From Aquimarina sp. U1-2 (GTDB lineage: Bacteria; Bacteroidota; Bacteroidia; Flavobacteriales; Flavobacteriaceae): 64,000 nucleotides of DNA. This document shows, piece by piece, positions 9,264 through 18,342 of the stretch (position 1 is the first letter of the stretch; each line of letters begins with the position of its first letter). The stretch spans positions 1 through 64,000 of the forward strand of contig NZ_JAGKIK010000001.1 of the NCBI RefSeq assembly GCF_017897595.1, read 5' to 3'. The position numbers were made by a program, and so were the translations under genes. A model generated the notes under the pieces. The model had not been told where the DNA came from. It made no database searches and worked only from the letters and a program-made list of their open reading frames with translations.

Positions 9264-9731
9264 ATGAGTACTAAAGCAACCACACAAAACGATCAAGCTG
9301 TCGTTAAGAATGTTTTTACCAGTTTCTTAGAGGAAAACGGCCACAGAAAAACACCCGAAAGATACGCTATACTTCAAGAAATTTATGAAAGTGATGAGCA
9401 TTTTGATATAGAATCTTTATACATCAAAATGAAAAATAAAAACTATAGAGTGAGTCGTGCCACACTTTATAACACTATTGAACTCTTACTAGAATGTAAA
9501 TTGGTAAGAAAACACCAATTTGGACAAAACCAGGCGCAATACGAAAAATCATATTTTGATCGACAACACGATCACCTTATTCTTACAGATACAGGAGATG
9601 TTCTAGAGTTTTGTGACCCTAGAATTCAATCTATTAAAAAAACAATCGAAGAAATTTTTAATGTTGATATTACCAATCATTCACTGTATTTCTACGGAAC
9701 TAAAAAAAAATCAACTAATCAAGACAACTAA
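9264..9731 (+). CDS. Fur-family transcriptional regulator
   Basis: DNA-binding repressor of the ferric-uptake-regulator family, 155 residues. The winged helix covers about 20-85 ([32 protein letters not shown]), followed by a dimerisation domain with QHDHLIL and EFCDPRI. The CxxC motif that usually follows HDHLI and binds structural zinc is replaced by LTDTGD, so only C117 remains there. Metal specificity is therefore uncertain (Fur, Zur or PerR). Its stop overlaps the purA start (TAATG), so the two are translationally coupled. Confidence 0.85.
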   Translation: MSTKATTQNDQAVVKNVFTSFLEENGHRKTPERYAILQEIYESDEHFDIESLYIKMKNKNYRVSRATLYNTIELLLECKLVRKHQFGQNQAQYEKSYFDRQHDHLILTDTGDVLEFCDPRIQSIKKTIEEIFNVDITNHSLYFYGTKKKSTNQDN

Positions 9732-11002
9732 TGGCAGTAAATTTATTGCTTGGTCTCCAGTGGGGAGACGAGGGCAAAGGGAAGATTGTAGACGTTCTTA
9801 CAAAAAATTATGATATTATCGCTCGATTTCAAGGAGGGCCAAATGCAGGGCATACCTTAGAATTTGATGGAATTAAACATGTTTTACATACAATTCCGAG
9901 TGGTATTTTTCACGATAAAGCCATCAACTTGGTTGGAAACGGTGTTGTTATCGATCCTGTTATCTTCAAAAAAGAATTAGATAATCTCAATACGTTTGAT
10001 TTAGATTATAGATCAAAACTGCTAATCTCAAGAAAAGCGCACCTTATTCTTCCAACTCATAGAATACTTGATGCAGCTTCAGAAGCTTCAAAAGGAAAAG
10101 CCAAAATAGGTTCAACTTTAAAAGGTATTGGTCCTACGTATATGGATAAAACCGGTAGAAACGGTATTCGAGTAGGCGATTTGGAACTCAAAGATTGGAA
10201 AAAGCGTTATCGCTCTTTAGCAAATAAACACGAAGCGATGATCGATTTTTATGATTCGAAGATCGAATACAACTTAAAAGAGTTAGAGAACGAGTTTTTT
10301 GAAGCTGTAGAAATGCTCAAAACACTAACCTTTATAGATAGCGAAGAATATTTGTATCAAGCTCAAAAAGAAGGAAAAACGATTCTGGCTGAGGGTGCAC
10401 AGGGATCGTTACTCGATATCGATTTTGGCACATATCCTTTTGTAACCTCTTCAAATACTACTGCTGCCGGTGCATGTACAGGACTAGGAATAGCTCCCAA
10501 CAAAATAAAGGAAGTTTTTGGAATTTTTAAGGCCTATACCACTCGAGTAGGTAGTGGTCCTTTTCCTACCGAATTGTTTGATAATGACGGAGCCACAATG
10601 GCCAAAGTAGGTCACGAGTTTGGTGCCACAACGGGCAGACCAAGAAGATGTGGTTGGCTTGATTTGGTCGCTTTAAAATATGCCGTTCAGGTAAACGGAG
10701 TTACTCAATTAATGATGATGAAAGGTGATGTACTAAGTGGCTTTTCATCTTTGAAAGTTTGTACTGCATATACATACAAGGGTAAAACTATTACGCATCT
10801 GCCTTATACTATTGAGCCAGAAAATGTAACTCCCATATACACCGAAATGAAAGGCTGGTCTGAAGATTTGACTAAAATGACAAAAGCATCTGAACTTCCA
10901 GACGAACTAAATGAATATATTACTTTCTTAGAGAAAGAGTTAGAAACACCAATTACTATAGTGTCAGTAGGACCTGATAGAAAACAAACTATTTATAGAT
11001 AA
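9731..11002 (+). CDS. purA: Adenylosuccinate synthetase
   Basis: Catalyses GTP-dependent conversion of IMP plus aspartate to adenylosuccinate, the first committed step to AMP. The 423-residue protein has the GDEGKGK phosphate-binding loop at 12-18, GPNAGHT, the catalytic/IMP-binding LEGAQG-like AEGAQGSLLDID, and GRPRRCGWLD. Length and motif order are normal. Start ATG 9731 overlaps the fur stop codon, so it is probably transcribed from the fur promoter. Confidence 0.97.
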   Translation: MAVNLLLGLQWGDEGKGKIVDVLTKNYDIIARFQGGPNAGHTLEFDGIKHVLHTIPSGIFHDKAINLVGNGVVIDPVIFKKELDNLNTFDLDYRSKLLISRKAHLILPTHRILDAASEASKGKAKIGSTLKGIGPTYMDKTGRNGIRVGDLELKDWKKRYRSLANKHEAMIDFYDSKIEYNLKELENEFFEAVEMLKTLTFIDSEEYLYQAQKEGKTILAEGAQGSLLDIDFGTYPFVTSSNTTAAGACTGLGIAPNKIKEVFGIFKAYTTRVGSGPFPTELFDNDGATMAKVGHEFGATTGRPRRCGWLDLVALKYAVQVNGVTQLMMMKGDVLSGFSSLKVCTAYTYKGKTITHLPYTIEPENVTPIYTEMKGWSEDLTKMTKASELPDELNEYITFLEKELETPITIVSVGPDRKQTIYR

Positions 11003-11322
11003 ATTTTCAATAGTTCGATTACTCAGTTTACGATTGTTGGTTATTGTCTATAAAATTTATTTTTTTAGCTTGAGTCAGACTTCAAAATATATAGAATTGT
11101 TGTACAATGCGCTCGAAGTTTATAGGTTTTCTAAATACTTTTCTTTGTAAATCTTTGCATTCTTTATAAAAATGTAACATTTGTATTTGCAAAGCGTACT
11201 TATCAAAGACAGTATTTATAAAGAGTACTGGTTTAATATACAGATCGTAGAAGTAGATTTTCTCTCTTTTTGATTTCTGTTTTTTTAGTTGTGAAGCTAC
11301 AATCATTAGGTACAATTTTCGT
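11003..11322. other. Intergenic region purA to OstA-like gene
   Basis: About 320 AT-rich bases. A minus-strand open frame at 11082-11315 (TTG start, 77 codons, rich in Lys, Phe, Tyr) shows no recognisable family and is not called as a gene. No clear terminator after purA was found. Confidence 0.4.
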
Positions 11323-11330
11323 TATTTTTG
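11323..11330 (+). promoter_or_regulatory. -7 promoter box of OstA-like gene
   Basis: TATTTTTG matches TAnnTTTG and ends only 9 nt before the ATG at 11340, predicting a very short 5' leader of a few bases. No TTG was found at the expected -33 distance, so the call rests on one box. Confidence 0.5.
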
Positions 11331-11339
11331 CATACACAA

Positions 11340-13229
11340 ATGCACTACTATTTGAAAAATATACATTTCTATATCATCTTAGGTCTATTCTTTTCTTCGA
11401 TCTTACATGCTCAAGACGGAAAACAAATTAAAGTACAGTCTGATCGAACGATAAAAGATCAAAATAGATTCCCCGGAGCTACAATTCTCGCAAAAGTTGA
11501 GAAACAGGTCTATATGCAGCATGAAGGGGTAGAAATATGGTGTGATCAAGCTATTCATTATGGTGAAGATAAATTTGTAAAAGCACTTGGCAATGTCATT
11601 ATCAAACAAGGAGACACCCTTACGATGACTAGCAAATATGCCGAATATAATGGCAATACGAAGTTTGCCTATGCGAGTGATAATGTGTTTATGGAAACTC
11701 CTTCTAATACATTGCGTACAGATACCTTATTTTTTGATCGATTACGACAACAAGCCTATTATCGCAGTGGGGGAACTGTAAAAGACTCATCAAATACCTT
11801 AACTAGTACGATTGGTCGATATTTTATGGATAGAAAACAATATTCATTCAATACCAAAGTAAAAATTGTCAATCCCGAAAATACTGTCGATTCTGATCGC
11901 CTAGACTATTATACTGAAAACGGTCATGCCTACCTCTATGGTCCGTCTACGGTAAAAGGAACAGAAAGCACCTTATATTGCGAGCGCGGATTTTATGACA
12001 CTAAAGTCAAAACAGGATATGCCATAAAAAATGCCAGAATAGATTATGATAATCGTACTGTTTTTGGAGATAGTATATTCTACAATAGTGCGATTCAGTT
12101 TGCATCGGCAACCAATAATATTAGAGTTCTGGATACGGCGAATAGTTCTGTAATCACAGGTCACTATGCCGAGGTTTTTAAAGACAAAGACTCTGTTTTT
12201 ATAACAAAAAGAGCATTAGCAGCAACCTTACAAGAAAAAGATTCTATTTTTATTCATAGCGACACCTTAATGGTTACAGGAAAACCCGAAAACCGAATCA
12301 TGAATGGATTCTATGATGTAAGAATCTATAAGAGCAACATGAGTGGTAAAAGTGATTCAATTAATGTAGATCAAACTTCTGGATATACAAAAATGATAGG
12401 TCGACCCGTAGTTTGGTCACAAAAAAACCAAATGACAGGAGATACCATTACTATTGTGTCTAATAAAAAGACTGAAAAGTTAGATTCGCTGCTCGTTTAT
12501 CAAAATGCATTTCTTGTACAAGAAGACACTTTAAAGGCGGGCTATAATCAAGTAAAAGGTCAGAGTTTGTATGGATTATTTAAAGATAATGAAATCTATC
12601 AGGTCGATATCGATAAAAACACTGAAACCATTTTCTATCAGCGCGAAAGTGAAGGAGATTTAAAATTGATTGGTATTAACAAGGTGCTTTCCAGTTCTAT
12701 TCGGTTGCTTTTACAAAATCAGGAAATCGAAGATGTATATTACTATCAAAACGTAGATGGCACACTGTATAGAGAAATTGATCTTCCTGAAAATGCGCGA
12801 GAATTATCAGGCTTTATTTGGCGAGGGGACGAAAGAATACGCAGCAAATCTGATCTTTTTCGAGGGGAATCACCACCACAACTTACCAAAATAGAAGGAA
12901 TACCTTTACCGAAAGACGAAGCTGATTTTTTTGATGAAGAAACAATCAAAAGACTTGAAGAAAATAAGTCGGAAGGTTCTCGTTTGCTAGAACAAGAATT
13001 AAAAGATGCCGAACTTAAAGAAATGAACCAACAACTGGATTCTATTCCTAATGCACCAAAGATTAAAGACAAAATCGATACCGAAAGTAAAGAGCATCAA
13101 AAAAAGACATCTTACATAGACCTCGATGTAACTCGAACGGCACGACAACGCGATAGTATTACGGTTACCACGCTGAAACAACCTAAAAAAGTAATCGATA
13201 GTATACAAGCGATTTCAAATAACAAATGA
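11340..13229 (+). CDS. OstA/LptA-like periplasmic protein
   Basis: Predicted periplasmic protein of the OstA/LptA family, which moves lipopolysaccharide from inner to outer membrane. ATG 11340 was chosen over TTG 11328 because the latter lies in the -7 box; the product is then 629 residues. An N-terminal signal peptide is clear (IHFYIILGLFFSSILHAQ). The body shows repeated beta-strand modules characteristic of the OstA fold: alternating hydrophobic residues around phrases such as ALGNVIIKQGDTLTM and YTENGHAYLYGPSTV. The C-terminal 120 residues are charged and low in complexity. Much longer than E. coli LptA, as usual in Bacteroidota. Confidence 0.8.
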   Translation: MHYYLKNIHFYIILGLFFSSILHAQDGKQIKVQSDRTIKDQNRFPGATILAKVEKQVYMQHEGVEIWCDQAIHYGEDKFVKALGNVIIKQGDTLTMTSKYAEYNGNTKFAYASDNVFMETPSNTLRTDTLFFDRLRQQAYYRSGGTVKDSSNTLTSTIGRYFMDRKQYSFNTKVKIVNPENTVDSDRLDYYTENGHAYLYGPSTVKGTESTLYCERGFYDTKVKTGYAIKNARIDYDNRTVFGDSIFYNSAIQFASATNNIRVLDTANSSVITGHYAEVFKDKDSVFITKRALAATLQEKDSIFIHSDTLMVTGKPENRIMNGFYDVRIYKSNMSGKSDSINVDQTSGYTKMIGRPVVWSQKNQMTGDTITIVSNKKTEKLDSLLVYQNAFLVQEDTLKAGYNQVKGQSLYGLFKDNEIYQVDIDKNTETIFYQRESEGDLKLIGINKVLSSSIRLLLQNQEIEDVYYYQNVDGTLYREIDLPENARELSGFIWRGDERIRSKSDLFRGESPPQLTKIEGIPLPKDEADFFDEETIKRLEENKSEGSRLLEQELKDAELKEMNQQLDSIPNAPKIKDKIDTESKEHQKKTSYIDLDVTRTARQRDSITVTTLKQPKKVIDSIQAISNNK

Positions 13230-13282
13230 GACAACGTATGCCATAACCCAGCATCCTGGTTCGTAAGTTTTAAACAGAATAC

Positions 13283-14467
13283 TTGAAACAAGATTTTTTA
13301 AAATATCAGGCTCAAACGACGCCGCATCCTTTAGCGATGGAGATTTCGCATGCAAAAGGCTCTTATATTTTTGATTCAAAAGGCAAAAAATATCTGGATT
13401 TTGTTGCCGGAGTTTCTGCGTGTAGTTTGGGGCATCGACATCCTCGAGTTGTAGATGCTATAAAAGAACAATTGGACACCTACCTGCATGTTATGGTATA
13501 CGGTGAATATATTCAAAAACCAGCGGTGGCACTATCAAAGCTTCTTGCATCTCACCTTCCCTATCCATTAGAAAAAACATATTTAACAAATTCTGGTACA
13601 GAAGCTATTGAAGGCGCTTTAAAATTGGCTCGAAGAGCCACGGGAAGAAGTCAGATCATAGCGGCAAATTTCGCCTATCATGGTAATACTATGGGAGCCA
13701 TGAGTGTAATGGGCTTTGAAGAACGTAAGCAAGCTTTTCGACCCTTAATTCCTGACGTAAATTATATTACATTTAATAACGAAAAGGATCTGGATTATAT
13801 CACCAGAAAAACAGCCGCTGTTATTTTAGAAACTATACAAGGTGGGGCTGGTTTTATCGTGCCGAAAGATGAGTATTTAAAAAAAGTAAAAGATCGGTGT
13901 AGCGACATGGGGGCTTTGCTTATTTTAGATGAAATTCAGCCGGGTTTTGGCAGAACAGGTACACTATTTGGTTTTCAAAATTATGGTGTGGTGCCCGATA
14001 TTGTAGTTATGGGTAAAGGTATGGGAGGCGGTATGCCAATAGGTGCATTTACGACCTCTGCAACCTTAATGAACCAACTTCAGGATCACCCTAAATTAGG
14101 GCATATTACTACATTTGGAGGTCATCCTGTAATTGCCTCTGCCGCATTGGCAACGTTACAAGAACTTACAGAGAGTGACGTTATGGCAGAAATCCGAAAA
14201 AAAGAAAAATTATTCAAATCACTATTGAAGCACCCTTTGATTGAAGAAATTAGAGGAATAGGTTTAATGTTGGCTATACTTACAAAAAATGCAGAAATCA
14301 CAAATCAAATCGTATTGAAATGTCAAAATGAAGGGCTTATACTATTTTGGCTGTTATTCGAACCCAAAGCCGTGCGTATCACACCTCCGCTTACGATTTC
14401 TGAAGAAGAAATAAGAGAAGGATGTGATATTATACTTCGTATTCTCGATAAGATTCACCGTCAATAA
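13283..14467 (+). CDS. Class III (PLP-dependent) aminotransferase
   Basis: A 394-residue fold-type I aminotransferase of the acetylornithine/ornithine/4-aminobutyrate group. Visible motifs are the N-terminal GSYIFDSKGKKYLDFVAGVS, the cofactor-binding NSGTEAIEGALKLARRATGR, the ILDEIQPGFGRTG segment with the PLP-ring aspartate, and VMGKGMGGGMPIGAF with the probable Schiff-base lysine. The start is a TTG; the resulting MKQDFLKYQAQTTPHPL matches what I recall as the family N-terminus and no ATG is available nearby. Exact substrate is not determined; Bacteroidota homologues are usually listed as aspartate aminotransferase family. Only 53 nt separate it from the OstA-like gene. Confidence 0.85.
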   Translation: MKQDFLKYQAQTTPHPLAMEISHAKGSYIFDSKGKKYLDFVAGVSACSLGHRHPRVVDAIKEQLDTYLHVMVYGEYIQKPAVALSKLLASHLPYPLEKTYLTNSGTEAIEGALKLARRATGRSQIIAANFAYHGNTMGAMSVMGFEERKQAFRPLIPDVNYITFNNEKDLDYITRKTAAVILETIQGGAGFIVPKDEYLKKVKDRCSDMGALLILDEIQPGFGRTGTLFGFQNYGVVPDIVVMGKGMGGGMPIGAFTTSATLMNQLQDHPKLGHITTFGGHPVIASAALATLQELTESDVMAEIRKKEKLFKSLLKHPLIEEIRGIGLMLAILTKNAEITNQIVLKCQNEGLILFWLLFEPKAVRITPPLTISEEEIREGCDIILRILDKIHRQ

Positions 14468-14702
14468 TACTATAGCTAGCTAGACGTTCTGATAAAAAAT
14501 TGTATATTTATAAATATAACTTTCTTTTCACGAAAAATTATTCTTTGAAGTGCGTGCTCAAAAAACACAAACTATTATTCAAAACCTATATAATGGTACA
14601 TATTTTGTTAATTAGTTTGTTAAAAACAATTGATTTCTAAAGTTTAAATGATCGATTTCATTTGTAATTTTAATACTGAGGAAATCAATAATGCAAAAAT
14701 AA
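14468..14702. other. Intergenic region downstream of aminotransferase
   Basis: AT-rich sequence without a recognised terminator or exact promoter. Together with the following small open frame it makes a 384-nt gap in conventional annotation. Confidence 0.4.
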
Positions 14703-14855
14703 ATGACGTATTGGAGTGCGTATAGCCAAATTCAAATAGTATTGATAGTTATGATTTTATATGGATTTGCTATATATTTCTTTTTCGTTGGGGAAAACAG
14801 AAATAGTAATATAATACGTTTTGATTTATGGAGCATCTTTAATCAACGTGTATGA
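14703..14855 (+). CDS. Possible 50-residue single-pass membrane peptide
   Basis: An ATG at 14703 opens 50 codons ending in TGA at 14853-14855, overlapping the ATG of the TPR gene as ATGA. The product is MTYWSAYSQIQ, then one strongly hydrophobic stretch (VLIVMILYGFAIYFFFVG), then a short polar tail ending FNQRV. The stop-start overlap and coherent membrane segment argue for a real, translationally coupled small gene; the size and lack of a known family argue against. An internal ATG at 14751 would give 34 residues. Confidence 0.35.
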   Translation: MTYWSAYSQIQIVLIVMILYGFAIYFFFVGENRNSNIIRFDLWSIFNQRV

Positions 14856-16246
14856 AATTTAACCACGAAGAAGAAAATAATTTCTCAATTACTCGATATG
14901 AGTCTATGCTGAGATCTAATGATGTGAAATTTTTTGATTCAGATGAATTTGAATCTATCATTCATCATTATTTGGAAAATGGAAAAATTGCAAAAGCCAA
15001 AAAAGCAATTTCTTTGGGTTTGTCACAACATCCTTCCTCAGTAAATCTTAAACTACTACAGGTAGAAGTTCTCGTTTTTGAAGATCGTCTTGAGCAGGCT
15101 GACACACTCTTAGCCCAGCTACATGCTATCGAACCCGAAAATGAAGAAATATACATTCAAAAAGCTAATATTCTCTCAAAACGCAATGAACATTTTAAAG
15201 CTATAAAGCTTTTAAATAAAGCTTTACTATATACCAATGACGAGGCAGACGTATACTCTTTAATAGGCATGGAATATCTATTTATAGATGATTTCGAAAA
15301 TGCAAAAATTAACTTTATGCGTTGTCTTGAAGCAGATGATCAAGATTATTCTGCACTTTACAATATTATATATTGTTTTGATTTTCTGGATCAACATGAA
15401 GAAGCAATAGGTTATCTAAATATGTTTTTAAACAAAAATCCATATTGCGAAGTAGCCTGGCATCAGGTAGGAAAACAATATTTTGATTTAAAAGAATATA
15501 AAAAAGCGCTGGCAGCTTTTGATTTTGCTATTATTAGTGACGAATATTTCATAGGGGCATATCTGGAAAAAGGAAAAGTACTCGAAAAATTAAAACGATA
15601 TAACGAAGCTATAGAGAACTACAGAATTACTCTGGAATTGGATGATCCCACTTCTTTTGCCTTATTAAGAATTGGAAAATGCTTTGAAAAAATAGGTAAT
15701 GATGATCTGGCGATTCAGCACTATTCCAAAACTGTGCATGAGGATCCGTTATTAGATAAAGGCTGGATAGCAATTACCGATTATTATATGCGCAAGCGCA
15801 ATTATCAAAAAGCACTCTACTATATAAACAAAGCAATCAATATAGACGGAGAAAACGTACTATACTGGAAACGCTACGCCAAAATTAACAATAAACTTGC
15901 TTTTTTTGAAGAAGCCGAAAGAGGGTATAGAAAAGCTTTAGAATTGGGGAATTATGAATTAGAAACATGGTTAAACCGTTCTGACATTCTAAGATTTTTA
16001 GGAGAGTCTAATGCCGCAGTACAAAATTTATATCAAGCCATAGAATTTTATCCAGATAATGCCGAGGTACAATATCGTTTGGCTGGATTACATTATGAAC
16101 GACAAGATCACGATAAGGGAGAATATCATATACGAAAAGCTTTAGAATTAGACTATGAATATCATATAGTTCTAGAAGAATTGTTCGAAAAAGTATTTCA
16201 CTTAACCTTGGTGAAAAATATTATTTCTGAATACAAAGTAAACTAA
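14852..16246 (+). CDS. Tetratricopeptide-repeat protein
   Basis: A 464-residue soluble protein made almost entirely of TPR helix pairs. Repeats with the usual small/large residue pattern can be followed from about 40 to 440, for example YLEKGKVLEKLKRYNEAIEN, LLRIGKCFEKIGNDDLAIQH and ADLYY-like units. There is no signal peptide. TPR arrays are protein-binding scaffolds; the partner is unknown. It overlaps the putative 50-codon frame upstream by ATGA and is followed by the separate DUF368 promoter. Confidence 0.85.
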   Translation: MKFNHEEENNFSITRYESMLRSNDVKFFDSDEFESIIHHYLENGKIAKAKKAISLGLSQHPSSVNLKLLQVEVLVFEDRLEQADTLLAQLHAIEPENEEIYIQKANILSKRNEHFKAIKLLNKALLYTNDEADVYSLIGMEYLFIDDFENAKINFMRCLEADDQDYSALYNIIYCFDFLDQHEEAIGYLNMFLNKNPYCEVAWHQVGKQYFDLKEYKKALAAFDFAIISDEYFIGAYLEKGKVLEKLKRYNEAIENYRITLELDDPTSFALLRIGKCFEKIGNDDLAIQHYSKTVHEDPLLDKGWIAITDYYMRKRNYQKALYYINKAINIDGENVLYWKRYAKINNKLAFFEEAERGYRKALELGNYELETWLNRSDILRFLGESNAAVQNLYQAIEFYPDNAEVQYRLAGLHYERQDHDKGEYHIRKALELDYEYHIVLEELFEKVFHLTLVKNIISEYKVN

Positions 16247-16271
16247 AGGGCGTATTTTGTAGTCAATTAAA

Positions 16272-16311
16272 AAAAGTTTCAACGAGTTCAGTATAAAAAT
16301 GCATACATTTG
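16272..16311 (+). promoter_or_regulatory. DUF368-aroE promoter with extended upstream element
   Basis: TACATTTG (16304-16311) matches the -7 consensus. AAAAGTTTCAACGAGTTCA at 16272-16290 lies 13 nt upstream, the same sequence (one substitution) and same spacing as at the fur promoter. Confidence 0.65.
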
Positions 16312-16344
16312 TTTTGGTGAATATAAGCATTAAAACAATTGCAC

Positions 16345-17310
16345 ATGCGAAGAAGTCTTAAAGACCATCTAGGGATAACTTTAAGAGGTTTAGCCATGGG
16401 TGCTGCTGATGTGGTTCCGGGCGTTTCAGGAGGGACTATAGCATTTATCTCTGGTATTTATGAAGAGTTAATAGCAACCATCAATACGTTAGATTTAACT
16501 TTTTTTTCAATATGGAAAAGAGACGGATTTCTAAGTGCATGGCGTCATTTTAACCTGTCTTTCCTATCTTTTTTGTTTTTAGGTATCGTTATTAGTATTT
16601 TATCTCTTGCTAAAGGAATTAAATGGCTTCTACATCACGAACCACTACTACTTTGGGCTTTCTTTTTTGGGTTGGTACTCGCAAGTATTCTTTACATTGC
16701 CAAACAAATCACAACTTGGAGCGCAAAAGTATTCATCGCCATCATCGGTGCAGCGATCTTATCGTATTTAATTACTATTGCAGAGCCTCTAGCATCACCA
16801 GATAATAATTGGTATTTACTTTTTTGTGGTTTTATCGCAATTATTGCTATGATCTTACCAGGAGTTTCGGGAGCGTTTATTTTATTAATATTAGGGGCGT
16901 ATCAAACTTTTATCGATATTTTAAATCAGTTAAGAGAAGGGCTTACAAATGTAAACACAGAGCTTTTATCTCAAGCCATGATCAAATTAGTTATGATTGC
17001 CATAGGAGCTATTACCGGCTTGAAAGTATTCTCAAAAGTTTTAAACTGGATGTTCAAAAATCATAAGAATACAACGCTAGCAATTCTTACCGGATTTATG
17101 ATAGGGTCACTAAATAAATTATGGCCTTGGAAACAAATAATATCATGGAGAACAAATTCTGAAGGTATAGAAGTCCCGTTTCTAGAAAAAAGTATTTCTC
17201 CAACCCAATATGAGGGTGATCCCATGATAGTATGGGTGTTTATTTTTACGGCAGTAGGCTTTCTGTTAATTTTTATCTTAGAACGTCTTGCTTCAAAAAA
17301 AAAAAGTTAA
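16345..17310 (+). CDS. DUF368 membrane protein, first copy
   Basis: Polytopic inner-membrane protein of the DUF368 family, 321 residues from ATG 16345 (a TTG two codons upstream is less likely). The N-terminal signature GLAMGAADVVPGVSGGTIAF and the second half-signature MILPGVSGAFILLILGAY are both present, consistent with an internally duplicated transporter-like fold. DUF368 proteins have been linked to polyprenyl-phosphate (C55-P) recycling across the membrane in other bacteria; applying that here is inference. An 11-A run sits just before the stop. The next gene starts 3 nt later and is a paralogue. Confidence 0.88.
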   Translation: MRRSLKDHLGITLRGLAMGAADVVPGVSGGTIAFISGIYEELIATINTLDLTFFSIWKRDGFLSAWRHFNLSFLSFLFLGIVISILSLAKGIKWLLHHEPLLLWAFFFGLVLASILYIAKQITTWSAKVFIAIIGAAILSYLITIAEPLASPDNNWYLLFCGFIAIIAMILPGVSGAFILLILGAYQTFIDILNQLREGLTNVNTELLSQAMIKLVMIAIGAITGLKVFSKVLNWMFKNHKNTTLAILTGFMIGSLNKLWPWKQIISWRTNSEGIEVPFLEKSISPTQYEGDPMIVWVFIFTAVGFLLIFILERLASKKKS

Positions 17311-17313
17311 TAT

Positions 17314-18342
17314 ATGTTGCAACAAAATACCAGGACTTTTACTGATAAACTTTTTTTGGTGATTAAAGGGCTCGCTATGGGTGCCGCCAATAAAGTTCCC
17401 GGTGTATCAGGAGGTGTTGTTGCATTTGTGGCAGGTTTCTATGAAGAATTTATTTATTCGCTTCAAAAAATAAACTTTAAAGCCTTTAAACTTTTAATTA
17501 ACTTTAGGTTGAAGAGCTTTTGGCGCTACATCAACGGTAGATTTCTAGGTCTTCTACTGTTAGGAATGCTAATTAGCTATTTTAGTATTTCCAAAATTCT
17601 GGATTACCTTATTATACATTACGAATTATATGTTTGGGCTTGCTTTTTTGGCATGATTGTAGGTTCGATCTACTATATCACAAAGGATTTTGACGAATGG
17701 AACAAAAGAAATATCGCACTTATTCTCATTAGCATTTTAGTGGGAGTAAGTATCAGTTTACTCGATCCTGCGAAAGAAAATGATAATCTGTGGTTTGTTT
17801 TTATTTGTGGAATAATAGGGGTGTCGGGTATGACGTTACCCGGATTATCCGGATCCTTTATTTTAATATTATTGGGTAATTACGTGCTCCTTTTGGTAGA
17901 TGCTGTAAATGCATTATACGACACCATTACAGATTTAATTCGTTGGGACTTCACATTTTTACAAGATTCACAGCGACTGCGGTTACTAGAAGTATTAATC
18001 GTATTTAGCATGGGGTCTTTAACAGGTCTGGTAACGTTGTCTCATTTTTTAGGATATGTATTAAAAAGATATAAAACAGCGACTTTTGCCTCAATCATTG
18101 GTTTTATCACGGGATCACTCGGCGTCGTATGGCCATGGAAACATAAAATATATAAAGTTGATACTTCAAATAACCCTATGATTGATGCACTGGGAGATCC
18201 GATTTTGGACAATTATGATCGATATGTACCAGATATGACTGTGCTAGAAACCTATATAGGGATATTCTTTATTCTAATAGGCATAGCCATTGTTTTGTGG
18301 CTAGAATGGTATGGTAAACAAACACTCAAATCTTCAAAATGA
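17314..18342 (+). CDS. DUF368 membrane protein, second copy
   Basis: A 342-residue paralogue of the preceding gene, with the same two signatures: GLAMGAANKVPGVSGGVVAF near the N-terminus and MTLPGLSGSFILILLGNY in the middle, and about eight hydrophobic segments. The proteins are clearly diverged, so this is an old tandem duplication rather than a recent one. Its TGA stop overlaps the aroE ATG. Likely function as for the first copy: membrane transport connected with lipid carriers, not demonstrated. Confidence 0.88.
   Translation: MLQQNTRTFTDKLFLVIKGLAMGAANKVPGVSGGVVAFVAGFYEEFIYSLQKINFKAFKLLINFRLKSFWRYINGRFLGLLLLGMLISYFSISKILDYLIIHYELYVWACFFGMIVGSIYYITKDFDEWNKRNIALILISILVGVSISLLDPAKENDNLWFVFICGIIGVSGMTLPGLSGSFILILLGNYVLLLVDAVNALYDTITDLIRWDFTFLQDSQRLRLLEVLIVFSMGSLTGLVTLSHFLGYVLKRYKTATFASIIGFITGSLGVVWPWKHKIYKVDTSNNPMIDALGDPILDNYDRYVPDMTVLETYIGIFFILIGIAIVLWLEWYGKQTLKSSK

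Noticed and set aside
11082-11315. Minus-strand 77-codon frame between purA and the OstA-like gene
   Set aside because: TTG start, composition simply reflects AT-rich DNA, no domain, no promoter; could be real but cannot be supported.
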